Made by a program: the position numbers and the translations under genes. Below are positions 16,392-25,057 of a stretch of 64,000 nt of DNA, piece by piece. The notes under the pieces were generated by a model. It was not told where the DNA came from. It saw only the letters and a list, made by a program, of their open reading frames with translations, and made no database searches. How positions within the stretch are numbered: position 1 is the stretch's first letter; each line of letters starts with the position of its first letter. The DNA comes from an uncultured Lachnospiraceae bacterium (GTDB lineage Bacteria > Bacillota > Clostridia > Lachnospirales > Lachnospiraceae), in assembly GCA_947626745.1 (NCBI GenBank), contig CANQTF010000003.1, forward strand, positions 124,001 through 188,000, read 5' to 3'.

Positions 16392-17057
16392 ATGATAAAA
16401 GCGGTAGTGCTTGATCTGGACGATACGCTATATGCTTTTGAACCGTTGGACGCGGAGGCGCGCGTGCGCGTGCGGGCGTATGCCTGTGAGAAGCTGCATA
16501 TCACGGCGCAGCGGTATGAAGAGGCGTTCGACTATGGCAGGAGAGAGACGAAACGGCGGCTCGGCAGTGTGGCCGCGTCGCACAACAGATTGTTGTATTT
16601 TCAGACGGCGCTTGAACACATGGGCGTGAATCCCGTACCGATCGCGCGGGAGCTGTATGAGATGTATTGGGACACAGTTCTGCATAAAATGAAACTGAAC
16701 GACGGCGCGCGGGAATTTCTCGACCGTATGCATGCGTGCGGCATCAAGGTGATGCTCTGTACCGACCTGACGGCGCATATCCAGTACCGCAAGATCGAGG
16801 CGCTGGGGATAGCCGGCGACATCTTCGGGCTGGTGACGAGCGAGGAGGCCGGCAGGGAAAAACCCGCCCCCGAGATATTTGCGCTCTGTCTGGCAAAGCT
16901 GGGACTGCCGGCGGCGGAGGTCTGCTGCGTCGGCGACAGCCCGGAGAGGGACGTGGCGGGCGCGCGCGCGGCCGGTATGCAGACTGTTCTGTTTCAGCCG
17001 GATCAGCCGAGTGCGCAGCAGTTTGAGAAGCTGGGAGAGATCATTGGAAAAAGATGA
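16392..17057 (+). CDS. HAD-superfamily phosphatase (subclass IA)
   Basis: 221 residues. All four HAD motifs are visible: DLDDT with nucleophile Asp8 and acid Asp10, motif II Thr in MLCTDLT, motif III Lys in GREKPAPEIF, and motif IV CVGDSPERDVAGA. A helical cap between motifs I and II places it among phosphoglycolate-phosphatase-like enzymes. GAGGA lies nine bases before the ATG, and the gene is eleven bases past the kinase-fusion stop; its own stop overlaps the next reading frame. Its likely job is to remove phosphate from an intermediate of the same operon. The substrate is unknown. Confidence 0.88.
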   Translation: MIKAVVLDLDDTLYAFEPLDAEARVRVRAYACEKLHITAQRYEEAFDYGRRETKRRLGSVAASHNRLLYFQTALEHMGVNPVPIARELYEMYWDTVLHKMKLNDGAREFLDRMHACGIKVMLCTDLTAHIQYRKIEALGIAGDIFGLVTSEEAGREKPAPEIFALCLAKLGLPAAEVCCVGDSPERDVAGARAAGMQTVLFQPDQPSAQQFEKLGEIIGKR

Positions 17058-17071
17058 AAACGGAGGGATCT

Positions 17072-17770
17072 ATGAAGCTGTCAGTCGTTGTTCCATGCTA
17101 TAATGAAGAACAGAACATACCGCTGATCCTCACGCGTTTTGCACAAGTCGTAGACAGGGACGACGTCGAGGTGATCCTCGTGGACAACGGTTCTACGGAT
17201 CACAGCGCGCAGGTGCTCACGGAACTGCTGCCGGAATACCCGTTTGCAAGGACCGTGAAGGTAGAGGTCAATCAGGGATACGGTTACGGTATCCTGCAGG
17301 GGCTTAAGGAGTGCAGGGGCGAGTATATCGGGTGGACGCACGCCGACATGCAGACGGATCCGGCGGATATCCTGCGGGCGCTGGCTATCATAGAGGCGCA
17401 GAACGGGCTTGTCTTTGTCAAGGGCAGACGAAAAGGCCGGCCGCTGTTCGACGTGTTTTTTACGACAGGCATGAGCCTGTTCGAAACCTGTTATCTGCGG
17501 GAGAAGCTGTACGATATCAACGCGCAGCCGAATCTGTTTCCCAAGGTATTCTTTGATGCCTGGGACAATCCGCCGCACGATTTTTCGCTGGATCTGTATG
17601 CGCTGTATATGGCGCGCCGCAGGAGGCTTAAGGTGATCCGGTTTCCCGTGCTCTTTCCGGAGAGGATCTACGGGGAATCCAAGTGGAATACGGGGCTTAA
17701 GGCCAAGTGGAGATTTATCAAGAGGACGATCGCCTTCAGCATAAACCTGAAAAAGAACGGCAATATCTGA
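17072..17770 (+). CDS. family 2 glycosyltransferase, DPM1-like
   Basis: 232 residues from the ATG at 17072, chosen because GGAGGG precedes it closely and it gives MKLSVVVPCYNEEQ, the standard GT2 start; an upstream ATG at 17054 overlaps the HAD gene. Motifs: VDNGSTDHSA (nucleotide binding), GYGYGILQGL, and WTHADMQTDP carrying the metal-binding Asp residues. It is soluble or peripheral with no C-terminal membrane helices, like short DPM1-type enzymes that move a sugar from a nucleotide donor to polyprenyl phosphate. That would supply the GT-C proteins in this operon. The sugar is unknown. Confidence 0.87.
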   Translation: MKLSVVVPCYNEEQNIPLILTRFAQVVDRDDVEVILVDNGSTDHSAQVLTELLPEYPFARTVKVEVNQGYGYGILQGLKECRGEYIGWTHADMQTDPADILRALAIIEAQNGLVFVKGRRKGRPLFDVFFTTGMSLFETCYLREKLYDINAQPNLFPKVFFDAWDNPPHDFSLDLYALYMARRRRLKVIRFPVLFPERIYGESKWNTGLKAKWRFIKRTIAFSINLKKNGNI

Positions 17771-17794
17771 GGCGGGCGGAAGAAGGAGAAGGAT

Positions 17795-18388
17795 ATGGAA
17801 TACATAGCGCACAGAGTCAACACGGTGGAGGAGCTCAGGAAGCTGCCTATAGAGTATGGTGTGGAGCTGGATCTGCGGGACGATCTGAACGGCAGGATCT
17901 ACATTTCCCACAACCCCTTTGAGGCGGGGGAGGATTTTGAAGACTACTGCAAGGAATACCGCCACGGTACGATGATACTGAACATCAAGAGCGAGCGGAT
18001 CGAGCACAAGGTGCTGGAGTATATGGAGCGGTATCATATTGCGAAATATTTTTTTCTGGATTCTTCTTTTCCGATGATAAAACTCCTCACGGACATGGGA
18101 ATCAAAGACATAGCGCTGCGGTTCAGCGAACTGGAAGGAATGGATACGATCCGCAATATGGCGGGCAAGGCCGACTGGGTGTGGGTGGATTGTTTCACGA
18201 AGATCCCGCTCGACCGCGACGGTTATCGGGAACTGAAGGCGCTGGGATATAAGCTGTGTTTCGTATCCCCGGAGCTGGAGGGGCAGGAAGAAAAGCTGCC
18301 GGCGTATAAGAAATATATAGAAGAGCAGGGGATCGTGTTCGACGCGGTCTGCACGAAGAGTTATCATATCGACGATTGGAGATCATAG
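17795..18388 (+). CDS. glycerophosphodiester phosphodiesterase/PI-PLC-like protein
   Basis: 197 residues, shorter than full GDPD enzymes (about 240). The TIM-barrel pattern is clear at the start: IAHRVNT, then GVELDLRDDLNG with the E-x-D metal pair, then IYISHNPF with the second His. Later strands have MILNIKSERI, YFFLDSSFPM and DWVWVDCF. Proteins of this kind next to capsule genes are often annotated as PI-PLC or GDPD-like. It may cleave or rearrange a phosphodiester, or bind a nucleotide-alcohol. GAAGGAGAAGG precedes the ATG, and it lies between GT2 and GT-C genes of the same operon. Confidence 0.68.
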   Translation: MEYIAHRVNTVEELRKLPIEYGVELDLRDDLNGRIYISHNPFEAGEDFEDYCKEYRHGTMILNIKSERIEHKVLEYMERYHIAKYFFLDSSFPMIKLLTDMGIKDIALRFSELEGMDTIRNMAGKADWVWVDCFTKIPLDRDGYRELKALGYKLCFVSPELEGQEEKLPAYKKYIEEQGIVFDAVCTKSYHIDDWRS

Positions 18389-18401
18389 GAGTACGGCACG
18401 G

Positions 18402-19988
18402 ATGAAAAAAGAGATAAAACAGCGGATCGGTATGGCGGCGGCGATCCTTGCGACGCTGGCCGCCGGCATTCTTGTATTTTACAGGCACTGGCAGTTTGAA
18501 CTGCCGTTCTGTCCGAATATGGACGAGCAGATGTCGTTAGAGCAGATCGGCAGTCTGCTGAATCAGCACATCTATGCGGGAGACATCTATGTATTGGATT
18601 TCTTCCGCTATCCGCATCTGACCTTCTATTATGCGGTGATAGGCGTCCGTCTGCTCGGCAGACTGTTTGCGGCGGCGGACACTGCCATGCTGGCGCGGTA
18701 TGCCGTCTGCGGCACGGCGCTCCTCTCCAACGTGTGCGTGTATTTTGCGGTGAAGAAGATGACGGGCGACCGGGGGCTGAGCTTCATGACGTTTGTGCTC
18801 TCGGTATTCTCTCTGTACGGCTATGCGTATCTGTATTATACCGGCCCGGACACCATGATCTACGCGGTGGCGAACGTGATCGTGCTGCTCGGCTGTGTCA
18901 TCTGGCAGGATACGTGTGAGGAGAGGGTGGTCTACCTGTGGTATCCGCTCCTTGCGGTCTGTATCGGGCTTGCCGCCGCCGCGAAGTACCACGGCATTCT
19001 GTTCGGGCTGTTTTGGCTGGCGCTGCATATCCGGGGGAAATACTGGAAAAGCTATCGGAACGATTTCCTCTTTTTTCTGAACTGTATCGTGCTCGCACTG
19101 GTATTCTGCCTGTGCAACTATTCGATGTTTTTTCATTTTAAAACGTTTGTCTGGGATAACCTGTACAACCTGAACCATTATGCGTGGGGACATCCCGGCA
19201 TAGAACACAATCTGTCGCTGCTGGGATATTTGGAAGCGTATCTGCTGAGCGGTTACGGGATCGTGGGAGGCGCGCTGTTACTTATGGGGATCGTGTATCT
19301 GCTTCGCAGAAAGGACTGGAGGCAGACGATCGTGTTTCTTCTTATGCCCGTGTTTGTGATCCTGTTTCTGTCGAGGTACCGGATCATGCTCGGGAGGAAT
19401 CTGTCTTTGGTGCTGCCCTTTTCCTATCTGTTTCTGGCATACGGCCTGATGCAGATCCGGGAGCTGCTGCGCAGGAAGGACCTTGCCCGTAAGGCCGTAC
19501 TGCCGGCCCTTGTGGCGCTGATGACGGTGTGCAATATCGCGACGGCGCTCGGCAGTTACCGCTATGACTTGACATACACACAGGCGGCAGCGTATATCGA
19601 GACGCAGATCCCGGAAGGCGCTGTGATCTACTGCACGTCCTTCGCGCCGCCGATAGACGCGGAGCGCTATACCGTTGTTGATATAGGCGAGGATATGTCG
19701 CTTCTGCCCGATACCCTGAGCGAAGGGGAATACTTCGTGGATATCCAGTACGCCACGGGATATTTCCGGCAGCGCAAGGATTATTTGATCCTGCAGGGCG
19801 GCGATATGTACCCTGACCTGAGAAGCGCGTATGAACGGAAAATACAAAATTATGCGTGTCTGCAGGACTATCGCGGTATTTCTTACGGAAAAGAATGGAA
19901 ATACCGGATCGGCTACCTTGACTGGTTCCGATACAGCCCGAAGGCGTATTATACGGGACCGAGCATAAGCATCTACGGCGGGAAATGA
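18402..19988 (+). CDS. GT-C family polyprenyl-phosphate-dependent glycosyltransferase (GT39/ArnT-like)
   Basis: 528 residues, about eleven transmembrane helices and a C-terminal outer domain of roughly 140 residues (from about 390). Helix 1 (about 10-26) is followed by an outer loop with CPNMDEQMSLEQIG, whose acidic residues are candidates for the GT-C catalytic base, and FFRYPHLTFYYAVIGV. YTGPDTMIYAVANVIV and AAKYHGILFGLFWL are typical of the PMT/ArnT group. It is the last gene of the operon and converges on the gene at 20012. It likely transfers a sugar made by the upstream GT2 onto an extracellular glycan or protein (inference). Confidence 0.82.
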   Translation: MKKEIKQRIGMAAAILATLAAGILVFYRHWQFELPFCPNMDEQMSLEQIGSLLNQHIYAGDIYVLDFFRYPHLTFYYAVIGVRLLGRLFAAADTAMLARYAVCGTALLSNVCVYFAVKKMTGDRGLSFMTFVLSVFSLYGYAYLYYTGPDTMIYAVANVIVLLGCVIWQDTCEERVVYLWYPLLAVCIGLAAAAKYHGILFGLFWLALHIRGKYWKSYRNDFLFFLNCIVLALVFCLCNYSMFFHFKTFVWDNLYNLNHYAWGHPGIEHNLSLLGYLEAYLLSGYGIVGGALLLMGIVYLLRRKDWRQTIVFLLMPVFVILFLSRYRIMLGRNLSLVLPFSYLFLAYGLMQIRELLRRKDLARKAVLPALVALMTVCNIATALGSYRYDLTYTQAAAYIETQIPEGAVIYCTSFAPPIDAERYTVVDIGEDMSLLPDTLSEGEYFVDIQYATGYFRQRKDYLILQGGDMYPDLRSAYERKIQNYACLQDYRGISYGKEWKYRIGYLDWFRYSPKAYYTGPSISIYGGK

Positions 19989-20011
19989 CATCGGACCGTC
20001 CGGAGCTGCGG

Positions 20012-20680
20012 TCAGGTCAGAAGTTCCTGCAGCAGCTTTTCCAGCTCCTCTATTTCCGGTCCGGAGAAAGCGGGGGAACCGGTTTCCTTCGCAGCCGGCT
20101 CTGCCCGGTGCTTGTCCAAGGCGGCTTTGTCGGCAGGGGCGATCGACTGCATATCCGCGTCCGTCTGTTCCAGACGGTTAGCCAAATGATTTTCCAGATA
20201 ATCTATCAGATTGATGCGCAGGATATTAATCCTGCCGGGAATGTCGAGCAGAGAGACGACCGCAAAATAACAGTACAGTCCCACGAAGCTGATTACATAA
20301 AACGGGGCGATATGGAGGAAACTTTCATTATGGACGATGCCGAGACAGGCGCCGATCCCGGCTGTCAGAACGGCGAGGAGCATAAGCTGCCCCGACAGGT
20401 GTTTGATGACGGACAGCGGAACACGGCCGATCCTGAGACCGCTTAAGTACTTGTCCACAAAGACGGGCACGTTGGCGACTTTCTCGTTGATCTTGCGGCA
20501 GCCGGAAAATTTGAGCTTCAGCTGCTGCAGGGATCTGTCGGTGGTGGTGGACATGTGCTCCGTCTCCCAGATCAGGCGGCGGTATATCACTCCCATAACG
20601 ATCTGGCATATGATACTAGCAGACAGCAGCGCAAGGATCCCGAACATAAAATTTCTGTGCTGAAAAAATACGGCGAACAT
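20012..20680 (-). CDS. membrane protein of unknown function with acidic tail
   Basis: 222 residues from the ATG at 20680, preceded by AAAGGGG about nine bases away; a start at 20725 lacks a site. Three transmembrane helices (about 10-32, 98-118 and 124-146) flank a cytosolic basic segment with SLQQLKLKFSGCRKINEKV. The C-terminal 70 residues are charged and probably helical, ending EIEELEKLLQELLT. I do not recognise the family. The stop is 24 bases from the convergent GT-C stop, with no clear terminator between them. A hairpin/leader element lies about 100 bases upstream (20785-20809). Confidence 0.65.
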   Translation of the reverse strand: MFAVFFQHRNFMFGILALLSASIICQIVMGVIYRRLIWETEHMSTTTDRSLQQLKLKFSGCRKINEKVANVPVFVDKYLSGLRIGRVPLSVIKHLSGQLMLLAVLTAGIGACLGIVHNESFLHIAPFYVISFVGLYCYFAVVSLLDIPGRINILRINLIDYLENHLANRLEQTDADMQSIAPADKAALDKHRAEPAAKETGSPAFSGPEIEELEKLLQELLT

Positions 20681-20784
20681 GGTCTTGCCCCTTTCATACA
20701 ATGTGTGTGCGGTGAAAATCCGCATACCTACATTATATTGGATAACCGTAGATGTAAAAGCTGTAGGGCATCGTCAAATTAGTC

Positions 20785-20809
20785 CATAAAATCTCCATTC
20801 CGGAGCGTT
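20785..20809 (-). repeat. copy A of the ACGCTCC/GGAG leader element
   Basis: On the minus strand this reads AACGCTCCGGAATGGAG followed by ATTTTATG. CTCC and GGAG can pair across five bases. Just upstream on the same strand CGCGGC pairs with GCCGCG. The same AACGCTCC...GGAG...ATG arrangement occurs at 24378-24410 and 32518-32542, each on the minus strand ahead of a gene for an envelope protein. Here the nearest gene is the membrane protein at 20680. A 21-codon frame (MEILWTNLTMPYSF...) starts within the element and could be a leader peptide, without further support. Confidence 0.45.
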
Positions 20810-20887
20810 TACGCGGCAAGACGCCGAAAGCCGCGATACGGTTTTCGCCCGTTGTAAGCGGCACTGGAAACACATCGGAGAATATGC

Positions 20888-20893
20888 TACAAT
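20888..20893 (+). promoter_or_regulatory. extended -10 promoter for murG
   Basis: TACAAT preceded by TGC gives an extended -10 box 30 bases before the murG start. No good -35 is present. Single-site evidence, moderate at best. Confidence 0.4.
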
Positions 20894-20922
20894 CCATATA
20901 TGATGAGGAGGTTTCTTTCATT

Positions 20923-22002
20923 ATGAGTAAGAAGATCGTATTGACCGGCGGGGGAACGGCCGGACATGTAACACCGAATATGGCGCTGATCCCGAAGCTC
21001 AGGGATCTGCAGTATGAGATAACTTACATGGGGTCCTATGACGGCATCGAGAAGAAGCTGATAGAAGATTTTGATATCCCGTATTACGGGATCGCCACCG
21101 GCAAATTCAGAAGATACTTTGATCCGAAGAATTTTTCCGATCCGTTCCGCGTCCTTAAGGGAATGCGCGAGGCGCGGAAGTACCTTAAGGAGATCAAGCC
21201 GGACGTGGTGTTCTCCAAGGGCGGTTTTGTCAGTGTTCCGGTGGTGCGCGCGGCGGCGTCCCTGGGGATACCGTGCATCATACACGAATCGGACATGACG
21301 CCCGGGCTGGCGAACAAGCTGTGTATCCCGGTGGCGCAGAAGGTATGCTGTAATTTCCCCGAAACGCTCAATATGCTGCCGGCGAACAAGGCGGTGCTGA
21401 CCGGCTCGCCGATCCGCAAAGAACTTACTGCGGGCAGCAGGGAAGCCGGGTATAAGCTGTGCGGGTTCGACGCTTCCAAGCCGGTCATCATGGTGGTGGG
21501 CGGCAGTCTCGGTTCGGCGGCGGTCAATCAGGCAGTCAGAGATGTGCTGCCGGAGCTTCTGAAGGATTTTCAGGTGGTGCATCTGTGCGGTAAGGATAAG
21601 ATGGATAACCTCTTACTCACGACACCGGGATATAAACAGTTCGAGTATATCAAGTCGGAGATGAAAGATATCTTTGCGATGGCGGACATCGTTATCTCCA
21701 GAGCGGGCGCCAATGCGATCAGTGAGCTGCTCGCGCTCAGAAAACCCAACATCCTTATTCCGCTTCCCGCGGGCAGCAGCCGGGGCGACCAGATCCTGAA
21801 CGCGAAGTCCTTTGAGTCGCAGGGCTTCAGCATCATGATCGACGAGGACGATCTGACGAACAAGCTGCTTCTCGAGAAAGTTCAGGAGCTGTATTTCAAC
21901 AGATTTTCTTACGTTGACGCGATGAGTAAAAGCAATCAGCGGGACGCTGTCGGGACGATCATCGGGTTGATCGAGGAGGCGGCGGACGGCAAAATGTCTT
22001 GA
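20923..22002 (+). CDS. murG: UDP-N-acetylglucosamine--lipid II glycosyltransferase MurG
   Basis: 359 residues from the ATG at 20923, with GAGGAGG eleven bases upstream; the longer in-frame start at 20884 adds an unlikely N-terminus. The N-terminal glycine loop is TGGGTAGHVTPNMAL, followed by GFVSVPVVRAA and HESDMTPGLANKL. The C-terminal domain has VVGGSLGSAAVNQ, SRAGANAISELLAL, the pyrophosphate/UDP site, and PLPAGSSRGDQILNA. MurG adds GlcNAc to lipid I on the inner membrane face, the last cytosolic step of peptidoglycan precursor synthesis. It stands outside a dcw cluster here, beside pgi, and has its own promoter. Confidence 0.96.
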   Translation: MSKKIVLTGGGTAGHVTPNMALIPKLRDLQYEITYMGSYDGIEKKLIEDFDIPYYGIATGKFRRYFDPKNFSDPFRVLKGMREARKYLKEIKPDVVFSKGGFVSVPVVRAAASLGIPCIIHESDMTPGLANKLCIPVAQKVCCNFPETLNMLPANKAVLTGSPIRKELTAGSREAGYKLCGFDASKPVIMVVGGSLGSAAVNQAVRDVLPELLKDFQVVHLCGKDKMDNLLLTTPGYKQFEYIKSEMKDIFAMADIVISRAGANAISELLALRKPNILIPLPAGSSRGDQILNAKSFESQGFSIMIDEDDLTNKLLLEKVQELYFNRFSYVDAMSKSNQRDAVGTIIGLIEEAADGKMS

Positions 22003-22093
22003 AAAACCGTGTATCCAATGCTACACTTATCAGTGACAGCAGAAATAAAAGACCCGGACACGGCGTCTGATAGAAAAGGAGAGAGGATAAACG

Positions 22094-23440
22094 ATGAGCA
22101 AAGTTACATTTGACTATTCCAAGGCGGCTTCTTTCGTTGGGGAAAACGAAGTAGGATCCATGAAAAAGCTGGCGTTGGACGCAAAGGAAGTGCTTGTAGG
22201 AAAGACGGGAGCGGGAAACGATTTCTTGGGCTGGATCGATCTGCCGGTAGACTACGATAAAGAAGAGTTTGCGCGGATCAAGAAAGCGGCGGCCAAGATC
22301 CAGAGCGATTCCGAAGTGCTGCTGGTGATCGGTATCGGCGGTTCTTATCTCGGCGCGAGAGCGGCGATCGAATTTCTGCGCCACAGCTTCTACAACGTAG
22401 TGGACAAATCTATCAGAAAGACACCGGAAATATATTTTGTAGGCAACTCTATCAGTTCCACCTATATCAAGCACCTGATCGATGTGATCGGTGACAGGGA
22501 TTTCTCTATCAACATGATCTCCAAGTCCGGTACGACGACCGAGCCGGCTATTGCGTTCCGTGTATTCAAGGAGATGGCGGAGAAGAAGTACGGCAAAGAG
22601 GGCGCTGCGAAGAGAATCTACGCGACCACCGACAAGGCGAGGGGATCCCTGAAAAATCTGGCGACAGAGGAAGGGTATGAGAGCTTCGTCGTTCCCGATG
22701 ACGTGGGCGGACGTTTCTCCGTTCTGACGGCGGTAGGACTTCTTCCGATCGCTGTGTCCGGCGCGGATATCGACAAGCTGATGGAAGGTGCGGCAGACGG
22801 CCGCAAGAGAGCGCTGGAAGCTCCCTTTGAGGAAAATGATGCGCTGCAGTACGCGGCGCTGCGCAATATTTTGCTGAGAAAGGGCAAGACGATAGAGATC
22901 CTTGCCAACTATGAGCCGAGCGTGCATTACGTGTCCGAGTGGTGGAAGCAGCTCTACGGCGAGTCCGAGGGCAAAGACCAGAAGGGTATCTTTCCGGCAA
23001 GCGTGGATCTGACCACGGATCTGCATTCTATGGGCCAGTTCATTCAGGACGGTTCCAGAAATCTGTTTGAGACGGTCATCAACATCGAGAAGAGCCGCGA
23101 GGAACTCATTATCGGTGAGGAACCGGTGGATCTGGACGGGCTGAATTATCTGGCGGGCAAGAGCGTGGATTTCGTCAACAAGAGCGCGATGAACGGAACG
23201 ATCCTCGCACATACGGACGGACATGTTCCCAACCTTATGGTAAAGGTGCCGGAGGTGAACGAGTTCTACCTCGGCCAGTTGTTCTACTTCTTTGAGTTTG
23301 CATGCGGCGTCAGCGGCTACCTTCTGGGCGTGAATCCGTTCAACCAGCCGGGCGTGGAGAGCTACAAGAAGAACATGTTTGCGCTCCTCGGCAAGCCGGG
23401 TTATGAGGCGCAGAGAGAAGAGCTGCTGAAGAGACTGTAA
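22094..23440 (+). CDS. pgi: glucose-6-phosphate isomerase
   Basis: 448 residues, the short form usual in Firmicutes. Signatures: [31 protein letters not shown] (sugar-phosphate loop), [17 protein letters not shown], and [22 protein letters not shown] with a catalytic-region Lys/His context. It interconverts glucose-6-P and fructose-6-P in glycolysis and supplies sugar phosphates for envelope synthesis. GGAGAGAGG precedes the ATG. A strong terminator follows at 23485, so it forms a one- or two-gene unit with murG. Confidence 0.97.
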   Translation: MSKVTFDYSKAASFVGENEVGSMKKLALDAKEVLVGKTGAGNDFLGWIDLPVDYDKEEFARIKKAAAKIQSDSEVLLVIGIGGSYLGARAAIEFLRHSFYNVVDKSIRKTPEIYFVGNSISSTYIKHLIDVIGDRDFSINMISKSGTTTEPAIAFRVFKEMAEKKYGKEGAAKRIYATTDKARGSLKNLATEEGYESFVVPDDVGGRFSVLTAVGLLPIAVSGADIDKLMEGAADGRKRALEAPFEENDALQYAALRNILLRKGKTIEILANYEPSVHYVSEWWKQLYGESEGKDQKGIFPASVDLTTDLHSMGQFIQDGSRNLFETVINIEKSREELIIGEEPVDLDGLNYLAGKSVDFVNKSAMNGTILAHTDGHVPNLMVKVPEVNEFYLGQLFYFFEFACGVSGYLLGVNPFNQPGVESYKKNMFALLGKPGYEAQREELLKRL

Positions 23441-23484
23441 GAGCAGCCGTCATACGGAAACTAAGAACAGCCTCAGATAATACA

Positions 23485-23515
23485 AAGCGTCTGCCCGTGA
23501 GGGCGGACGCTTTTT
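23485..23515. terminator. intrinsic terminator after pgi
   Basis: Stem AAGCGTCTGCCC / GGGCGGACGCTT (one wobble) with a GTGA tetraloop, followed by a T run to 23515. It sits between the convergent pgi and SIMPL genes and could serve both. Confidence 0.9.
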
Positions 23516-23537
23516 CAAATGTAAGGCATTAGAATGG

Positions 23538-24380
23538 TTATTCCGTCAGTTCATACTCTATCGTCACGGAAGCCTCCACGGCAATTTCTCCGGGCATCAT
23601 CTCAGCCATGCTCTCCACGGTATCTTGCAGCCCCATTTCCTTTCGGGCATTCATGGCGTTGACGCCGGCGGTATTCTCGTAACGGGCTTGGGTATAGCCG
23701 CCGGTTTCTTGGATCGTTATGACCCTGCCGACCGTTGCGCCGGAGGCTGCCGCCAGCGTTTCCGCTTTCTGCCGGGCCATATCTACGGCCTTGGTCAAGG
23801 CTTCCTGATAACTCTGATCGTACTCACTGGCCTGATAGGTAATGGAGCTTACCGTGTTGATTCCGGAGGCGACCGATTGGGACAGGATATCGCCCAGCCC
23901 GTCAATTTTTAGATCCGATACGGTCAGGGAAGTTTCGGCTTCATATCCTGTGATCCTTGCGGTATTGCCGCTGTAATCGTACACGGGCCGCATGGAGAAA
24001 TCCGAGGTTTGGATCGATCTTTCTTCCACGCCGAGCCCCTTCAGCAGTTCGACCACCTGCGCCACGGACGCCGCGTTCTTCTGCTGACAGTCCGCCGCTG
24101 TGCCGCTTTCGGTGCGGACACTGTACACGACTATTGCCATATCCGGAACGACTGACACCGTCTCACTGCTGTTTACGGTGACGGAACGCGCTTCCGGAAC
24201 GCTGTCCGTCTCGGACGCATTCTGCGGTGCGGCATTTTCCTGTTCCGTATTCTGCATCTTGACGCTGTCCGATTCATTCGGCTGCGTTTCGTCTGCCGTC
24301 TGCCCGCCGCAGGCTGTCAGCAGGAGCATTCCCGCGAACAGCAGCGGCAGGATCTTTATGTGACTGTTTCTCTTTTTCAT
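23538..24380 (-). CDS. SIMPL (DUF541) domain lipoprotein
   Basis: 280 residues. Lipobox LLLTACGG places an acylated Cys near residue 25; a polar Glu/Asn/Ser linker runs to about 62. The rest is a SIMPL/DUF541 domain: VTVNSSETVSVVPDMAIVVY, then KGLGVEERSIQTSDFSMRPVYDY, a GYEAETSLTV strand, an ALTKAVDMARQKAETLA helix and a C-terminal VEASVTIEYEL strand. SIMPL proteins are envelope proteins linked to oxidative or envelope stress in a few bacteria, with no known enzymatic activity. GGAGG before the start can pair with CTCC in the leader element at 24378-24410. Confidence 0.92.
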   Translation of the reverse strand: MKKRNSHIKILPLLFAGMLLLTACGGQTADETQPNESDSVKMQNTEQENAAPQNASETDSVPEARSVTVNSSETVSVVPDMAIVVYSVRTESGTAADCQQKNAASVAQVVELLKGLGVEERSIQTSDFSMRPVYDYSGNTARITGYEAETSLTVSDLKIDGLGDILSQSVASGINTVSSITYQASEYDQSYQEALTKAVDMARQKAETLAAASGATVGRVITIQETGGYTQARYENTAGVNAMNARKEMGLQDTVESMAEMMPGEIAVEASVTIEYELTE

Positions 24381-24410
24381 AAGCTATCCTCCTTTGGGAG
24401 CGTTTGCGCG
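24378..24410 (-). repeat. copy B of the ACGCTCC/GGAG leader element
   Basis: On the minus strand: CGCGCAAACGCTCC, four bases, GGAGGATAGCTTATG, where the ATG is the SIMPL lipoprotein start. CTCC can pair with the Shine-Dalgarno GGAG over a CAAA loop and mask it. It matches copies A (20785) and C (32518) in sequence and layout. Confidence 0.5.
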
Positions 24411-24557
24411 GTCGTGGCGGACATCTGCTCCTTATTATGAATACCCGCGAAGAGAGCAAAAGGTTGCAGACGAGGATCGATTGCAGAGAAATAATTCGGC
24501 GCGGCAGTTGATAAACTACATTTTTGTAATTGTTTGTAATTTTTTTCAAAAAAGTAG

Positions 24558-24617
24558 TTGACATATCGGTTAGCCAGTGCTAACCTAATATACGCAGGAG
24601 TTAGCATAAACTAACCT
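24558..24617 (+). promoter_or_regulatory. feo promoter with two DtxR-type iron boxes
   Basis: TTGACA at 24558-24563 is a perfect -35; the -10 is weak (TAACCT at 24581 or TAATAT at 24586). Two inverted repeats share the form GTTAG-N6-CTAAC: GGTTAGC-CAGT-GCTAACC at 24568-24585, between the promoter elements, and a second at 24600-24615. This resembles metal-dependent DtxR/IdeR-type boxes, which repress iron uptake when Fe(II) is plentiful. The remainder of the roughly 310-base gap to the left (24381-24557) shows only AT-rich sequence and no other gene. Confidence 0.65.
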
Positions 24618-24690
24618 AAATGCAGGATCCGGCATACGATATAGTAAAGCGGTACATATTTGGGAGAACAGATGAAAAGGAGATGAGGAT

Positions 24691-24900
24691 ATGCCGCTGA
24701 CGTTTGCAAAAGAAGGAGAAGTATCCTCCATTAAAAAGATCGGAGGCAAAGAAGAGATCAGGCAGTTCCTTGAAAATCTCGGATTCGTGGTAGGCGCGGC
24801 AGTGACAGTGATCTCCACGTCGGGAGGCAGTCTGATCGTTAATATCAAGGATTCCAGAGTGGCCATCGGCAAGGATATGGCGAGCCGCATCATAGTCTGA
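24691..24900 (+). CDS. feoA: FeoA family protein (first copy)
   Basis: 69 residues, a complete single FeoA SH3-like domain: MPLTFAKEGEVSSIKKIGG, then FLENLGFVVGAAVTVI, then GGSLIVNIKDSRVAIGKDMA. AAGGAGATGAGG precedes the ATG. FeoA is a small cytosolic partner of the ferrous iron transporter FeoB. It is controlled by the two iron boxes upstream and followed by another box before the second feoA. Confidence 0.92.
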   Translation: MPLTFAKEGEVSSIKKIGGKEEIRQFLENLGFVVGAAVTVISTSGGSLIVNIKDSRVAIGKDMASRIIV

Positions 24901-24915
24901 TCTTTTGCCATGCGG

Positions 24916-24933
24916 TAAGTTACGGCTAACTTA
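24916..24933 (+). promoter_or_regulatory. third inverted repeat between the feoA genes
   Basis: TAAGTTA-CGGC-TAACTTA, a perfect seven-base inverted repeat with four-base spacer, 16 bases after the first feoA stop. A weaker related sequence (TAAGTCAAGACTAACC) follows at 24949-24964. The half-sites resemble the feo promoter boxes but the spacing differs (four instead of eight between GTTA and TAAC). It probably belongs to the same metal-regulator control (inference). Confidence 0.5.
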
Positions 24934-25057
24934 TTTTTTGCACGGGAGTAAGTCAAGACTAACCGTAAGAGGCACAGGCGGCATTTTCAAGCAAACCGCG
25001 TGGATACGGCGCATGACGCACTGTCCGCGGAGATCATAAGAAATGGAGGAGAGAACA

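Noticed and set aside
21959-23224. 421-codon minus-strand frame opposite pgi
   Set aside because: Antisense to a clearly coding gene and without family features.
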